Source: Pseudarthrobacter sp. NamE5 (GTDB lineage: Bacteria > Actinomycetota > Actinomycetes > Actinomycetales > Micrococcaceae). Taken from it: a DNA stretch of 64,000 bases. The notes beneath the pieces were generated by a model. That model was not told the DNA's origin and did no database searches. It saw nothing but the letters and a program-made list of their open reading frames with translations. Below, piece after piece: positions 16,350 to 24,935 of the stretch. Within the stretch, counting starts at the first letter, position 1, and each line of letters starts with the position of its first letter. A program made the translations under genes and the position numbers. Where the stretch lies: the NCBI RefSeq assembly GCF_005796225.1, contig NZ_VAHO01000010.1:91203-155202 (forward strand). The letters run 5' to 3'.

Positions 16350-16847
16350 TTAACGCTCCACGAGGATCCCGTCCGGGTCGCACCAGATCATGGCTCCGCT
16401 CCGGATTGTCACGCCGTCGATCTCCACATCCACGTCCACCTCGCCGGCGCCTGCCTTGGCGCTCTTGCGCGGGTTGCTGCCCAGTGCCTTGACGCCCAGG
16501 TCCAGCCCAGCGATGGCTTCACGGTCCCGGATCGCGCCATTGATCACGACGCCGGACCAGCCGTGCGCCACGGCGCTTTCGGCGATCATGTCCCCCATCA
16601 GGGCAGTTCCCAGTGAACCGCCGCCGTCCACCACCAGCACGTCACCGTTTCCAGGGGTCGCCAGCGTGGACTTCACCAGGGCGTTGTCCTGGAAGCAGCG
16701 GATGGTCCTGACCTTCCCGCTGAAGTGCGAGCGCCCGCCGAGGGATTGGAACTGCAGGGACACGGAGGCCAGTTCCTCGCCCCGCTCGTCGTAAAGATCG
16801 GCAGTGTTGACGGCGGTGCCCTCCGTTGGCGTAGACGCTGCGTTCAT
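16350..16847 (-). CDS. RraA family protein (RNase E regulator RraA-like / HMG aldolase-like)
   Basis: 165 residues from the ATG at 16847, preceded by AAGGAG; the much longer open frame upstream is an artefact antisense to an MFS gene. Family motifs are present: D-G-G-G-S-L-G-T-A-L-M-G-D-M-I, V-V-I-N-G-A-I-R-D and W-C-D-P-D-G-I-L. In E. coli RraA inhibits RNase E. Related proteins, including many bacterial ones with the G-x-x-R-D motif as here, have 4-hydroxy-4-methyl-2-oxoglutarate aldolase activity. Sequence alone does not choose between these roles. It is divergent from the MFS gene at 16971. Confidence 0.9.
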   Translation of the reverse strand: MNAASTPTEGTAVNTADLYDERGEELASVSLQFQSLGGRSHFSGKVRTIRCFQDNALVKSTLATPGNGDVLVVDGGGSLGTALMGDMIAESAVAHGWSGVVINGAIRDREAIAGLDLGVKALGSNPRKSAKAGAGEVDVDVEIDGVTIRSGAMIWCDPDGILVER

Positions 16848-16970
16848 CTGGTTCTCCTTGATCCCCGGGGCGGTTTCGTTAGAAGGCTTGCCGGTATGAC
16901 AGGGCGGCACGGTTACGCCCACGATAGTCTGATTTTCATCGCCGTCAGCCTGTATCCGCGGGAGCACTTC

Positions 16971-18257
16971 ATGAGCCTGTCCGAAACTCCCGCACCCCTG
17001 GAGCGCGGCGCCGGGCCGGACGGTCCGGCGGCGGCGCTCGCTGAGCCTACCCGGAAAGTTACCGCCAGGTGGGTCACCGGGCTGGTCCTGGTGAACGTGG
17101 GCATCAACGCCGCGTTCTTCGGCCCCATCAACGTGTTCATCGGCCAGCAGGCGATCAGCATCGACGAGCCCAGCAAGGAAGCAATCCTTTCCCTTGCCAC
17201 GGCCTGTGGAGCGGCGGTCTCGCTGGTGGCCAACCCGCTCTTTGGCGCCCTTTCGGACCGCACCACCTCCCGCTTCGGCCGCCGGTCGCCATGGGTGCTG
17301 GCCGGGGCCGTTTTGGCAACGGCGGCCCTCCTGGCCATGTCCGGAGCCACCACCGTTGCCCTGATGGTGCTGTTCTGGTCCTTGGTCCAGCTTGGCGCCA
17401 ACGCCGCCTACGCCGCCATCACAGCTGCAGTTCCGGACCGGGTCCCGGTGCCGCAGCGTGGGAAAGTCGGCGGACTGGCCGCCATGGGCCAGACGCTGGG
17501 AATCCTCACCGGGGCTGTCTTCGGCGCAGTGGTGTCCGGAAACTTCGTGGTGGGCTACTGGCTCTGTGCCGCCGCCCTGCTGCTGTCCGTGCTGCCGTAC
17601 CTGTTCCACCGCAACGATCCGGTGCTGCCCGGCGGGGTGCTTCCGCGGTTCAGGCTGCTGGGCTTCCTGCGCGGATTTTGGATCAGTCCGCGGCTGTACC
17701 CGGACTTTGCCTGGGCCTGGCTGACGCGCTTCCTGGTCAACGTGGGCAACCAGCTGACCATCGTCTACCTCCTGTTTTTCCTCCGCGACATTTTGAATTA
17801 TGGGGACCCGGCGGCGGGTGTGCTCGTCCTGACGGGTATTTACGCCCTGATGGTCATGATTACCGCGGTGGTGGCGGGGCCCTGGAGCGACAGGGCCGGC
17901 AAGCGCAAGCCGTTCGTCATTGGCTCGTCCGCCATCAATGCCATGGCAGGGATGATCATGGCCTTCTTCCCCGTCTGGCCGGGAGCCCTTGCCGGCGCTG
18001 CCGTCCTCGGCATCGGTTTCGGAGCCTACCTGGCAGTGGACTTCGCGCTGCTGACGCAGGTCCTGCCGCAGGCTGTTGACCGGGGAAAGGACATGGGGGT
18101 CATCAACGTGGCCAACTCCCTGCCCCAGGTGGTGGCGCCTTTCCTGGCTTTCGTGGCGGTTACCCACTGGGGCGGCTACCAGTCGCTGTTTCTCATTGCA
18201 GCGGCAATCGGCCTGCTGGGGGCTGTTTTCGTGGTGAAGATCAAAGGGGTCCGTTGA
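16971..18257 (+). CDS. MFS transporter (GPH/SLC45-like sugar symporter type)
   Basis: The ATG at 16971 with GGGAG upstream gives 428 residues and about 12 membrane helices. Helix 2-3 loop features (G-A-L-S-D-R-T-T-S-R-F-G-R-R-S-P-W) and the central loop (G-P-W-S-D-R-A-G-K-R-K-P) are those of sugar-cation symporters of the MFS. A late D-M-G-V-I-N-V-A-N-S-L-P-Q motif is typical of the sucrose/maltose-type SLC45-like group. The substrate is unknown, probably a glycoside. Confidence 0.88.
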   Translation: MSLSETPAPLERGAGPDGPAAALAEPTRKVTARWVTGLVLVNVGINAAFFGPINVFIGQQAISIDEPSKEAILSLATACGAAVSLVANPLFGALSDRTTSRFGRRSPWVLAGAVLATAALLAMSGATTVALMVLFWSLVQLGANAAYAAITAAVPDRVPVPQRGKVGGLAAMGQTLGILTGAVFGAVVSGNFVVGYWLCAAALLLSVLPYLFHRNDPVLPGGVLPRFRLLGFLRGFWISPRLYPDFAWAWLTRFLVNVGNQLTIVYLLFFLRDILNYGDPAAGVLVLTGIYALMVMITAVVAGPWSDRAGKRKPFVIGSSAINAMAGMIMAFFPVWPGALAGAAVLGIGFGAYLAVDFALLTQVLPQAVDRGKDMGVINVANSLPQVVAPFLAFVAVTHWGGYQSLFLIAAAIGLLGAVFVVKIKGVR

Positions 18258-18390
18258 CGCCTCCGGCCGCCCGGAGGTAAGCCGCCTGACCAATTACGTC
18301 ATGATGCTGTGCCGTATAGTTGAACCGGACTGCCGGCGGTCCGCTATGGGGGCGGTCCTGGCTGCTCCACCATAGGAACACAACCCCGGA

Positions 18391-19005
18391 ATGCTGATGC
18401 CCGACACCATTTCAGACCATCCGCCCATGGCCCCCAGGCCTTCCGCGCCACGCCAGCGGCACCGCTACACAAAGATCCTCGAAGCGGCAGGAACCTTTGC
18501 GCGCAAAGGCTTGGACTCGGTGGAACTTCCCGAAGTGGCGGCCAAGGCTGACGTGCCGTTGGGCACCCTCTACCGCTACTTCCCGTCACCCACCCACCTG
18601 ATGCTGGCGTTGTACCGGCACCAGCTGGAGGAGCTGCAGGGGGCCGGACGGGCCACCGCATCCCGGTTCAGGGGCAGGGCGTTGGCCAACCTGGTAATGG
18701 AGATCTTCCACATGCGCGTCATGCAGCCGGCAGTGGAGCAGTGCCTCAGCCGCGGGGTCTACCTCCCGGACAGGGACACCACTGCGCTGCTGCGCGAGAT
18801 CGACGCGCTGAGTGAAAAGGCCGTGGCTGCGGCGTGCGGTGACGCCACAGCGGCCCGGGTTCTCCTGCTGGCAGTCACTGGTCTGGTCCAGTCCGTACGA
18901 AACCGCAGGTTGTCCCTCTTTGAAGCCGAGGAGGACCTCAAAAAAGCCTGCGCCCGCCTCTCTCCGTCTGCAGAGTCCGGCTACACACTGCATCAAAGCG
19001 CGTAA
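18391..19005 (+). CDS. TetR-family transcriptional regulator
   Basis: 204 residues. The HTH lies at about residues 45-70 (E-V-A-A-K-A-D-V-P-L-G-T-L-Y-R-Y-F-P-S-P-T-H-L-M) in a form like KstR-type regulators. The C-terminal domain is helical with no identifiable ligand site. Two ATGs (18391, 18397) are possible starts. Its target is unclear: it precedes the malic enzyme by 278 bases on the same strand and follows an MFS gene by 133 bases. Confidence 0.85.
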   Translation: MLMPDTISDHPPMAPRPSAPRQRHRYTKILEAAGTFARKGLDSVELPEVAAKADVPLGTLYRYFPSPTHLMLALYRHQLEELQGAGRATASRFRGRALANLVMEIFHMRVMQPAVEQCLSRGVYLPDRDTTALLREIDALSEKAVAAACGDATAARVLLLAVTGLVQSVRNRRLSLFEAEEDLKKACARLSPSAESGYTLHQSA

Positions 19006-19283
19006 CCGGTCTAGTCCAATACTTGGTTAAATCAGGCATATAGGGGTGGCGTAGCTCACAAAGACCGCTGCTAAAACGTTGTGGCACGCAGTTGCGCCTG
19101 TCAAATCGCCACGTCAGCCGGTTTCGGCCACCTAGCATTGTCCACAGAGCAGCAGGAACAATCCTCCACGCTCCGACGGGCCCGCCACCCCTGGGTTTCC
19201 TGCCGCACCATTGCCCCCGCCTCAGCCTGCCGGGCTGGGCCCCATGAGCCGTGTGTCCACGGCGAGCACCAGGAGACAACGAC

Positions 19284-20483
19284 GTGTCCATTGACGCAAT
19301 CCCAACCATCGACAATTCTGCAGCGGCTGCCCTGACGGAAGAAGAGATCTTCGGAGCCCACCAGGGCGGGAAGCTCTCCGTCGGCACTACCGTCCCGCTC
19401 GCGAACAAGCGTGACCTCTCCATCGCGTACACCCCGGGAGTGGCTGATGTCAGCCGGGCCATCCATGCCAGGCCCGAGCTTGCGCGAACCCTGACCTGGG
19501 CCGAGCGCCTCGTGGTGGTGGTCAGTGACGGCACGGCAGTGCTCGGTTTGGGCAACATCGGGCCCAGTGCGTCCCTGCCTGTCATGGAAGGGAAGTCGGC
19601 CCTGTTCAAGACTTTCGGCGACCTGGACTCCATTCCGCTGGTGCTCAACACCACGGACGTGGACGAGATCGTGGAAACCCTGGTCCGCCTGCGCCCCAGC
19701 TTCGGTGCGGTCAACCTTGAGGACATCTCTGCCCCGCGCTGCTTCGAGCTCGAGGAAAAACTCATCGAAGCCCTGGACTGCCCGGTGATGCACGATGACC
19801 AGCACGGCACCGCCGTCGTGGCCCTTGCGGCACTCACCAACGCGGCCAAGGTGACCGGCCGTGCCCTGCAGGGGCTGCGGGTCGTGGTTTCCGGTGCGGG
19901 TGCGGCAGGCATCGCCGTCGCCGAAATCCTTCTGGCTGCCGGTATCAGCGACGTCGTCCTGCTGGACTCCCGCGGCGTCATCAACAGCAGCCGGGCCGAC
20001 CTGGCCGCGGACACTGCCAGCAAGAAAGCTGACATCGCCGGCCGCAGCAACCCCCGCGGTGTCGAAGGCGGCCCCGCTGAGGCCCTTGCCGGCGCCGACG
20101 TCTTCATCGGCGTCTCCTCCTCCAAGCTGGACGAGGAGCACCTGAAGCTGATGAACCAGGATGCCATCGTGTTCGCCCTCTCCAACCCGGACCCGGAGGT
20201 GCTGCCAGAGGTCGCCGTCAAGTACGCCGCCGTGGTGGCCACCGGTCGCAGCGACTTCCCCAACCAGATCAACAACGTCCTGGCCTTCCCGGGCATCTTC
20301 CGCGGCGCCCTGGACGCCGGCGCCCGCCGCATCACTCCCGCGATGAAGCTTGCCGCCGCCTATGCCATCGCTGAACTGGCCGCGGAGGACCTTTCGGCGG
20401 ACTACATCGTGCCCAGCCCCCTCGATCCGCGCGTTGCCCCGACGGTCACCGCTGCTGTCGCCGCTGCGGTAGAAGCGGAGTAG
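19284..20483 (+). CDS. NAD(P)-dependent malic enzyme
   Basis: The GTG at 19284 with AGGAG eight bases upstream gives 399 residues, the short bacterial malic enzyme form without the phosphotransacetylase domain. It shows the catalytic Tyr in I-A-Y-T-P-G-V-A, the metal/malate loop N-L-E-D-I-S-A-P-R-C-F, M-H-D-D-Q-H-G-T-A, and the Rossmann motif G-A-G-A-A-G. It decarboxylates malate to pyruvate. A perfect hairpin terminator follows. The 278 bases upstream show no recognisable gene. Confidence 0.95.
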   Translation: MSIDAIPTIDNSAAAALTEEEIFGAHQGGKLSVGTTVPLANKRDLSIAYTPGVADVSRAIHARPELARTLTWAERLVVVVSDGTAVLGLGNIGPSASLPVMEGKSALFKTFGDLDSIPLVLNTTDVDEIVETLVRLRPSFGAVNLEDISAPRCFELEEKLIEALDCPVMHDDQHGTAVVALAALTNAAKVTGRALQGLRVVVSGAGAAGIAVAEILLAAGISDVVLLDSRGVINSSRADLAADTASKKADIAGRSNPRGVEGGPAEALAGADVFIGVSSSKLDEEHLKLMNQDAIVFALSNPDPEVLPEVAVKYAAVVATGRSDFPNQINNVLAFPGIFRGALDAGARRITPAMKLAAAYAIAELAAEDLSADYIVPSPLDPRVAPTVTAAVAAAVEAE

Positions 20484-20505
20484 GGCCTTCCCAGCCAGGA
20501 TGTAC

Positions 20506-20543
20506 GACGGCGGCGCCTCCTTTGCACGGGAGGCGCCGCCGTC
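20506..20543 (+). terminator. strong hairpin terminator after malic enzyme gene
   Basis: GACGGCGGCGCCTCC (20506-20520) and GGAGGCGCCGCCGTC (20529-20543) form a perfect 15-bp stem with an eight-base loop, 22 bases past the stop. There is no long T-tract, as is common in high-GC actinobacteria. Confidence 0.85.
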
Positions 20544-20578
20544 GGGGTTAAGCGGGCCCCAACCATAGACTGGGAGCC

Positions 20579-21082
20579 ATGAACTCCGAAACCGTGGTGA
20601 CCATCCTGTGCGGCCTGGCGATCTTAGTGGGCGTGGCGGGAACGGTCATCCCGGTACTTCCCGGCAGCATCCTCATCGGCGCAAGCCTTCTCGCCTGGGC
20701 CATCTGGGGCGGAGCCGGCACGGCAGGGTGGGTGGTGTTCGCGGTTGCCATGGTGTTCGTGGTGGCAGGGATGGCGGCCAGCGCCGTTTTAACGGGCAGG
20801 AAGCTCAAGCAGCATGCCATTCCCAGCCGAAGCATCGCTGCCGCCCTGGTGGCCGGTGTGGTGGGTATGTTCATCATCCCCGTCGTGGGCCTGTTCGTCG
20901 GGTTCGCCGCCGGCCTGCTGCTGAGCGAGTTCCTCCGTACCCGGAACATCGGAAGCGCGGCGACCTCCAGCTGGGCGGCCCTTAAGGCCACCGGACTGGG
21001 GATGCTCACTGAATTCGGCCTGGCCTGCCTGGCAGCCAGCACCTGGGTGGTGGGTGTCTGGATCGCTGCCGCCGGCGGCTGA
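20579..21082 (+). CDS. DUF456 family membrane protein
   Basis: 167 residues with four or five hydrophobic helices and the DUF456 pattern: an N-terminal G-T-V-I-P-V-L-P-G-S-I-L-I, a middle helix pair and a G-M-F-I-I-P-V-V-G-L-F-V-G repeat-like segment. GGGAG precedes the ATG. It is an inner-membrane protein of unknown function. Confidence 0.88.
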   Translation: MNSETVVTILCGLAILVGVAGTVIPVLPGSILIGASLLAWAIWGGAGTAGWVVFAVAMVFVVAGMAASAVLTGRKLKQHAIPSRSIAAALVAGVVGMFIIPVVGLFVGFAAGLLLSEFLRTRNIGSAATSSWAALKATGLGMLTEFGLACLAASTWVVGVWIAAAGG

Positions 21083-21121
21083 ACGCTTGCAGCCCTGAGG
21101 CCGGAGGCGTAAAACGGCAGC

Positions 21122-21496
21122 ATGATGGAGCACAGCGCTGCACGGGAATACGTCGGGGCGTGGATGGAAAACTACCAGACTGCCTGGACCAGCAACCGGC
21201 CCGAGGACATCCGCGCACTCTTCACCGGGGAAGCGCGCTATGAAACGCGGCCTAATGATCCCAATCCCTGGTTGGGTCACGACGGCATCGTTGAGGGCTG
21301 GCTGGAAGCCCGGGATGAACCCGCCAACTGGACCTTCACCTGGGAGTTGCTGGGAACGGACGAGGACACCGCGTTCGTGCAGGGTGTCACCACCTACTTA
21401 GGGGACCGTCCCACCTATGACAACCTGTGGGTCATCCGGTTTAACGGGGACGGCCGCGCCTCCTCTTTCACCGAATGGTTCATGGAGCGGGCATAA
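21122..21496 (+). CDS. SnoaL/NTF2-like small protein
   Basis: 124 residues with the cone-shaped NTF2 fold pattern: a helix containing W-T-S-N-R-P-E-D-I-R-A-L-F, then strands around A-R-Y-E-T-R-P, G-H-D-G-I-V-E-G-W, W-T-F-T-W-E-L-L and the final L-W-V-I-R-F-N-G-D-G-R-A-S-S-F-T-E-W. Proteins of this type are often unannotated enzymes or ligand binders; nothing nearby gives the substrate. It starts 40 bases after the DUF456 gene and may share its transcript. Confidence 0.8.
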   Translation: MMEHSAAREYVGAWMENYQTAWTSNRPEDIRALFTGEARYETRPNDPNPWLGHDGIVEGWLEARDEPANWTFTWELLGTDEDTAFVQGVTTYLGDRPTYDNLWVIRFNGDGRASSFTEWFMERA

Positions 21497-21527
21497 ATCC
21501 CGACAAGGCGCGGCCTTTCCCGTCCAA

Positions 21528-21734
21528 CTAGAGGCCCAGCCCTCCCAGCTTGTCGCCGAGGCCGCCGGGAAGTTTACCGAGCAGGTCTGCAGGGTTGATG
21601 CCAAGTTTGGACAGGAGCCCGGCGTGCTGCTCGGTATCCACCTGGTCCGGCAGTTCTGCCTCGGCCTGGGCGGCCTTGTCATTGTCTCCGTTGTTCCTGA
21701 GGAGTTCCAGAATCTGGGACTTGTCGATGTTCAC
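21528..21734 (-). CDS. small conserved protein, 68 residues, function unknown
   Basis: A GTG start at 21734 with a strong AAAGGAG site six bases upstream supports translation. The sequence begins M-N-I-D-K-S-Q-I-L-E-L-L-R-N-N-G and has a charged helix (D-N-D-K-A-A-Q-A-E-A-E-L-P-D-Q-V-D-T), then L-S-K-L-G-I-N-P-A-D-L-L-G-K-L-P-G-G-L-G-D-K-L-G-G-L-G-L, a glycine/leucine repeat. No domain is recognised. It stands alone between convergent and divergent neighbours. Confidence 0.7.
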   Translation of the reverse strand: MNIDKSQILELLRNNGDNDKAAQAEAELPDQVDTEQHAGLLSKLGINPADLLGKLPGGLGDKLGGLGL

Positions 21735-21900
21735 GGGCTCTCCTTTGATGATGAGCGGAACTGCTAAGGGTCCTTACCACCCTTGCGGAAAATGCCTGCA
21801 TGAACAAGTGGGCGCCGGTCTTCCCGTGCTGCCTGGGCTTCCCCGAATCACCCTGCGGCAGGCCGCCAGTGCCGCAGCAGCTCCCGGTTAACATGGAAAG

Positions 21901-22878
21901 ATGACCGCCGGGGATACTGCACCGATCTATTGGGACAGCCGGGACCTCACCCCCTTCGGCCAGCCGCAACTGCGCACGCCGGTCCACGATCTGGCCGGGG
22001 GAGTCGGTGGCCTGCTGACGGGTGTGCTCGGGGCCCGGCACCCTGCCCTGTTGTCCATCGACGGGGAGATTCCCCGGCTCAAGCGGATGCTGCCCAAGCC
22101 GGCGAAGGTGGTCCACGAGGCGGTGTTCACCAGCCGTGAGCCGGAACGGCTGATCACCCTGGCCCGTGTCTACCCCGGCTGGGCGGGACTTTGCTACCTG
22201 ATGTCCGGGCTGCTCGCCTACAAGCATGGCGGGTACCTCCGGGCTTCCGAGCTCCTGCAGCGCGGGCTCACCACAAGGAACGACGACGAAGCGAACCGCT
22301 ACTCGTCCACCTACCTGACGCGCATTGTCACCAGGATCGAACTTGCCGAGCGGGTGGAGATCCCGGTCCTCTTCAGCGAGGAGTCGGTGTTCTTGGCCCT
22401 GGCCCATTCGCTGCGGGAAACAGGCCGCACCGAGGCGGCGCTGGACGCGCTTTCCGGCCTGCCGCCGTCGCTCCCCATGGCGCTCGCGAGGTGTTCGCTC
22501 GCGCTGGCCCTGGGCAGGAGCAGGACCGTGATCGACTGGACGGAGGGCCTGCTCAACGCCGACGACCTCTCCGCCGCCCTGCTGTTGGTTCGGGCGCGGG
22601 CACTGCGCCGCGAGGGGCGCCTGGAAGCGGCCAACCAGGCCCTGGCCGAGGTCCTGCGCCGGCGCAAAACACACATGACGTTGCGCAATGACGCCCTGAC
22701 CGACCGCGCGCTGCTGCTCCTGGACTCCAGCCGGCGCTCGCTGAACCCCAGGGACTGGGGTCGGCGCCGCGTGGACCCCGAGCCGCAGAAGGAGATCGCC
22801 GCGCCGGTCCCCATCCGCAAGGACGAGGAAATGCGCCGGATTTGGGAGCAGGACTGGAAGAAGCTCAGCGACGACTAG
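21901..22878 (+). CDS. TPR-like helical protein of unknown function
   Basis: 325 residues, soluble and mainly helical. From residue 85 on, repeated helix pairs (L-C-Y-L-M-S-G-L-L-A-Y-K-H-G-G-Y-L-R-A-S-E-L-L; T-E-A-A-L-D-A-L-S-G-L-P-P-S-L-P-M-A-L-A-R-C) look like tetratricopeptide units. It ends in a charged tail (M-R-R-I-W-E-Q-D-W-K-K-L-S-D-D). No catalytic motif is seen. The ATG at 21901 follows the divergent small gene by 166 bases. Confidence 0.75.
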   Translation: MTAGDTAPIYWDSRDLTPFGQPQLRTPVHDLAGGVGGLLTGVLGARHPALLSIDGEIPRLKRMLPKPAKVVHEAVFTSREPERLITLARVYPGWAGLCYLMSGLLAYKHGGYLRASELLQRGLTTRNDDEANRYSSTYLTRIVTRIELAERVEIPVLFSEESVFLALAHSLRETGRTEAALDALSGLPPSLPMALARCSLALALGRSRTVIDWTEGLLNADDLSAALLLVRARALRREGRLEAANQALAEVLRRRKTHMTLRNDALTDRALLLLDSSRRSLNPRDWGRRRVDPEPQKEIAAPVPIRKDEEMRRIWEQDWKKLSDD

Positions 22879-22908
22879 GCGCAGGCAGCCAGTTCCGCTG
22901 CGCGGCGC

Positions 22909-23547
22909 CTAAGCGGCGCTGAACAGCGGCATGAGCTGATCACCGAGCAATGCCGCCCCCAGTGCCACCATGATGAGCCCGCTGGCAAGCGTCACAGCAC
23001 GGGCGGTGCCCGGCCGGGTCTGCAGCAGCGTGCGGGACAAGAGGGCGACGGCGGTGTAAACGAGCCCTGCGAGCAGCACGAACGTCATGCCCAGCAGGCC
23101 CGACTGCACCGGGACCGGCAGGGGCGCTTCGGAGCTGACGAACTGTGGAACCAGTGCCACATAGAAGAGCAGGCCCTTCGGATTGATGCCGCTGGTGCCC
23201 ATGCCCTGCAGGAACGCCCGCAGCCCGCTGGCGCCCTCGCTTCCTGCCCCGGCCGTGAAGCTGGCCGCGCGCCAGGAACGCAGGGTGCTGGCGCCCAGCC
23301 ACATCAGGTATGCCGCGCCGGCCAGGGTGATCCACTCCAGGACGCCGGGCATTCCGGTGAGGACCGCGGCCAGTCCCGCCACCAGCAGGACCGTATGAAG
23401 CACGTACCCGCCGCATAACCCAGCCACCGCCGGCACGAAGCTGCGCTGCCGGAGCCCTGCAGCAATGGTGTACGCCCAGTCCACGCCGGGGGTGCAGGCC
23501 AGGGCGGCGGCCACCACTACGAAGGCCAGGAACAGCTCCGGATTCAA
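22909..23547 (-). CDS. LysE-family amino-acid exporter
   Basis: 212 residues with six hydrophobic segments, the LysE/RhtB length. Typical elements are an N-terminal C-T-P-G-V-D (usually T-P-G-P) and the central N-P-K-G-L-L-F-Y motif. The start is TTG at 23547 with GGGAG upstream. It is divergent from an Lrp/AsnC regulator, the classical arrangement for amino-acid-induced exporters. The exported amino acid is not known. Confidence 0.9.
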   Translation of the reverse strand: MNPELFLAFVVVAAALACTPGVDWAYTIAAGLRQRSFVPAVAGLCGGYVLHTVLLVAGLAAVLTGMPGVLEWITLAGAAYLMWLGASTLRSWRAASFTAGAGSEGASGLRAFLQGMGTSGINPKGLLFYVALVPQFVSSEAPLPVPVQSGLLGMTFVLLAGLVYTAVALLSRTLLQTRPGTARAVTLASGLIMVALGAALLGDQLMPLFSAA

Positions 23548-23653
23548 GGCGTCTCCCGTCTACCAATTCTTCTGGGGAAACTCTAGGAACTTTGACGCCG
23601 GAAGTGCTTGCCCTTTTTCGCTCCCTGCCGCCTCCCAACAGTAGGGTTGTTGC

Positions 23654-24109
23654 GTGATTGACCATATTGACAGGAATATCTTGCGCCACCTCAAGCAGGA
23701 CGGGAGGATGACTGCCACCGCGCTCGCAGCCAAGGTCGGCCTGACAGTGGCTCCCTGCCACCGCCGGCTCCGCGACCTGGAGCAATCGGGTGTCATCCGC
23801 GGCTACAAAGCCGACATAGACCCCTCCGCCGTTGGGCTGGGTTTCGAGGCGATTGTCTTTGTGACGCTTCGCCAAGTCGAGCAGGCTTCGATGGAGATCT
23901 TTGAGAACCGGGTGGCGGGCAACCCGAACATCGTGGAAGCGCAGCGGCTGTTCGGTTCGCCGGACTACCTGCTGAAGGTCATTGCCGAGGACCTGCCTGC
24001 GTATCAGCGGTTTTACGACGCGGAGCTGACGTCCTTGCCCGGGGTTGAACGGCTGACATCCACGCTGGTGATGAAGAACCTGAAGTCCAACGCGGGACCG
24101 CCGGTTTAG
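23654..24109 (+). CDS. Lrp/AsnC-family regulator, probable activator of the LysE exporter
   Basis: 151 residues from a GTG start. The N-terminal HTH (I-D-R-N-I-L-R-H-L-K-Q-D-G-R-M-T-A-T-A-L-A-A-K-V-G-L) and C-terminal ligand-binding RAM domain (E-A-Q-R-L-F-G-S-P-D-Y-L-L-K-V) are complete. The C-H-R-R-L-R-D-L-E stretch is the recognition helix. It is divergent from the LysE gene over 106 bases. It ends overlapping the convergent Lrp gene. Confidence 0.9.
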   Translation: MIDHIDRNILRHLKQDGRMTATALAAKVGLTVAPCHRRLRDLEQSGVIRGYKADIDPSAVGLGFEAIVFVTLRQVEQASMEIFENRVAGNPNIVEAQRLFGSPDYLLKVIAEDLPAYQRFYDAELTSLPGVERLTSTLVMKNLKSNAGPPV

Positions 24110-24573
24110 CTGTTGAGCAGCCCGGTGGTGCGGTAAGGAATGACTTCCCGGAGGAACATGCTGGTGGAGGTGCGCACAATCCCCGGGCAGAGCCGGATCT
24201 CCTCGGAGACGCGGTAGAGGTCGTCAGGACTGGTGGCCACCACGCGGATGAGGAGGTCTGTATCTCCGGCCGGTGCATGGCACTCCAGGACTTCCGGAAT
24301 CTCCCGCAGCGCTGCAATGGCCTCATTCAGGCGGCTCTGGTCCAGTTCGGCGCTCACGGATGCTGCCACCCCGCGGCCGAGCGCGCCGGGAAGCACCCTG
24401 CTGCTGTTCGGCCGCAGTGCTCCGGACGACGTCATCCGCTCCAACCGGGACTGCACGGTACCGCGGGCCAGGCCCAGCCGCTGGGCCAGCACCATGATGG
24501 GAACCCGCGGATCTTCATCCAAGGCCCTGAGGATGCGCTTGTCGGTGGGATCCAGTTCCTGCAATTTGCCCAT
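24106..24573 (-). CDS. Lrp/AsnC-family regulator (second)
   Basis: 155 residues from the ATG at 24573; the open frame extends 53 codons upstream, but only from here does it match the family (L-D-P-T-D-K-R-I-L-R-A-L-D-E-D-P-R-V-P). It has the HTH R-L-G-L-A-R-G-T-V-Q-S-R-L-E-R-M and a RAM domain with H-A-P-A-G-D-T-D-L-L-I-R-V. Its regulon cannot be told. The 3' end overlaps that of the other Lrp gene. Confidence 0.9.
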   Translation of the reverse strand: MGKLQELDPTDKRILRALDEDPRVPIMVLAQRLGLARGTVQSRLERMTSSGALRPNSSRVLPGALGRGVAASVSAELDQSRLNEAIAALREIPEVLECHAPAGDTDLLIRVVATSPDDLYRVSEEIRLCPGIVRTSTSMFLREVIPYRTTGLLNS

Positions 24574-24800
24574 TTCCTGTCGTGGTACGCGGCATGGACC
24601 AGTCAAAGTGATCAACGGCACTCCCGCCTGTTGCACCAACTGTAGGTCCCCTGCTGAAATGTTGGCAACGGAGAACGCCACCGCGGGCTCCTGCAGGCTA
24701 CCGTTCCCCGGCACACCACCCGTAGGGCGCACACTGTTTCCCGCAAGGAAGCTGCCTTGATCGACTCTTGTTCACACCATGGTCTTTCTGCAAACACGGC
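24574..24800. other. intergenic region before gluQ, no gene recognised
   Basis: Between the Lrp start and the inverted repeat at 24801 no coding sequence with supported features is seen. The region should hold the Lrp promoter. Because a terminator-like hairpin follows on the + strand with no + gene before it, a short RNA could be encoded here. Confidence 0.35.
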
Positions 24801-24860
24801 AAGAGCCCCTGAACTACCGGCGCTCGGATTTCCGAAGTCAGCGGTAGCTGAGGGGCTCTT
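24801..24860 (+). terminator. orphan long inverted repeat (terminator- or attenuator-like)
   Basis: AAGAGCCCCT (24801-24810) pairs perfectly with AGGGGCTCTT (24851-24860). The stem extends inward to about 20 bp with three mismatches (CTACCG/CGGTAG). The loop holds a further mini-stem TCGGA-TT-TCCGA. A T-rich GTGTTGTTTC follows. It lies 75 bases before gluQ. Confidence 0.6.
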
Positions 24861-24935
24861 GTGTTGTTTCACGCAGGCAGACGGGCGCTGCGGGCAGCGC
24901 GCCCGGTGTGTCCGGACCGGCATAGGGTTGGTCCC

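Noticed and set aside
16848..18293. 480-codon upstream extension of the RraA-like gene
   Set aside because: It lies antisense to an MFS transporter; the ATG with a ribosome site at 16847 gives the correct family length.
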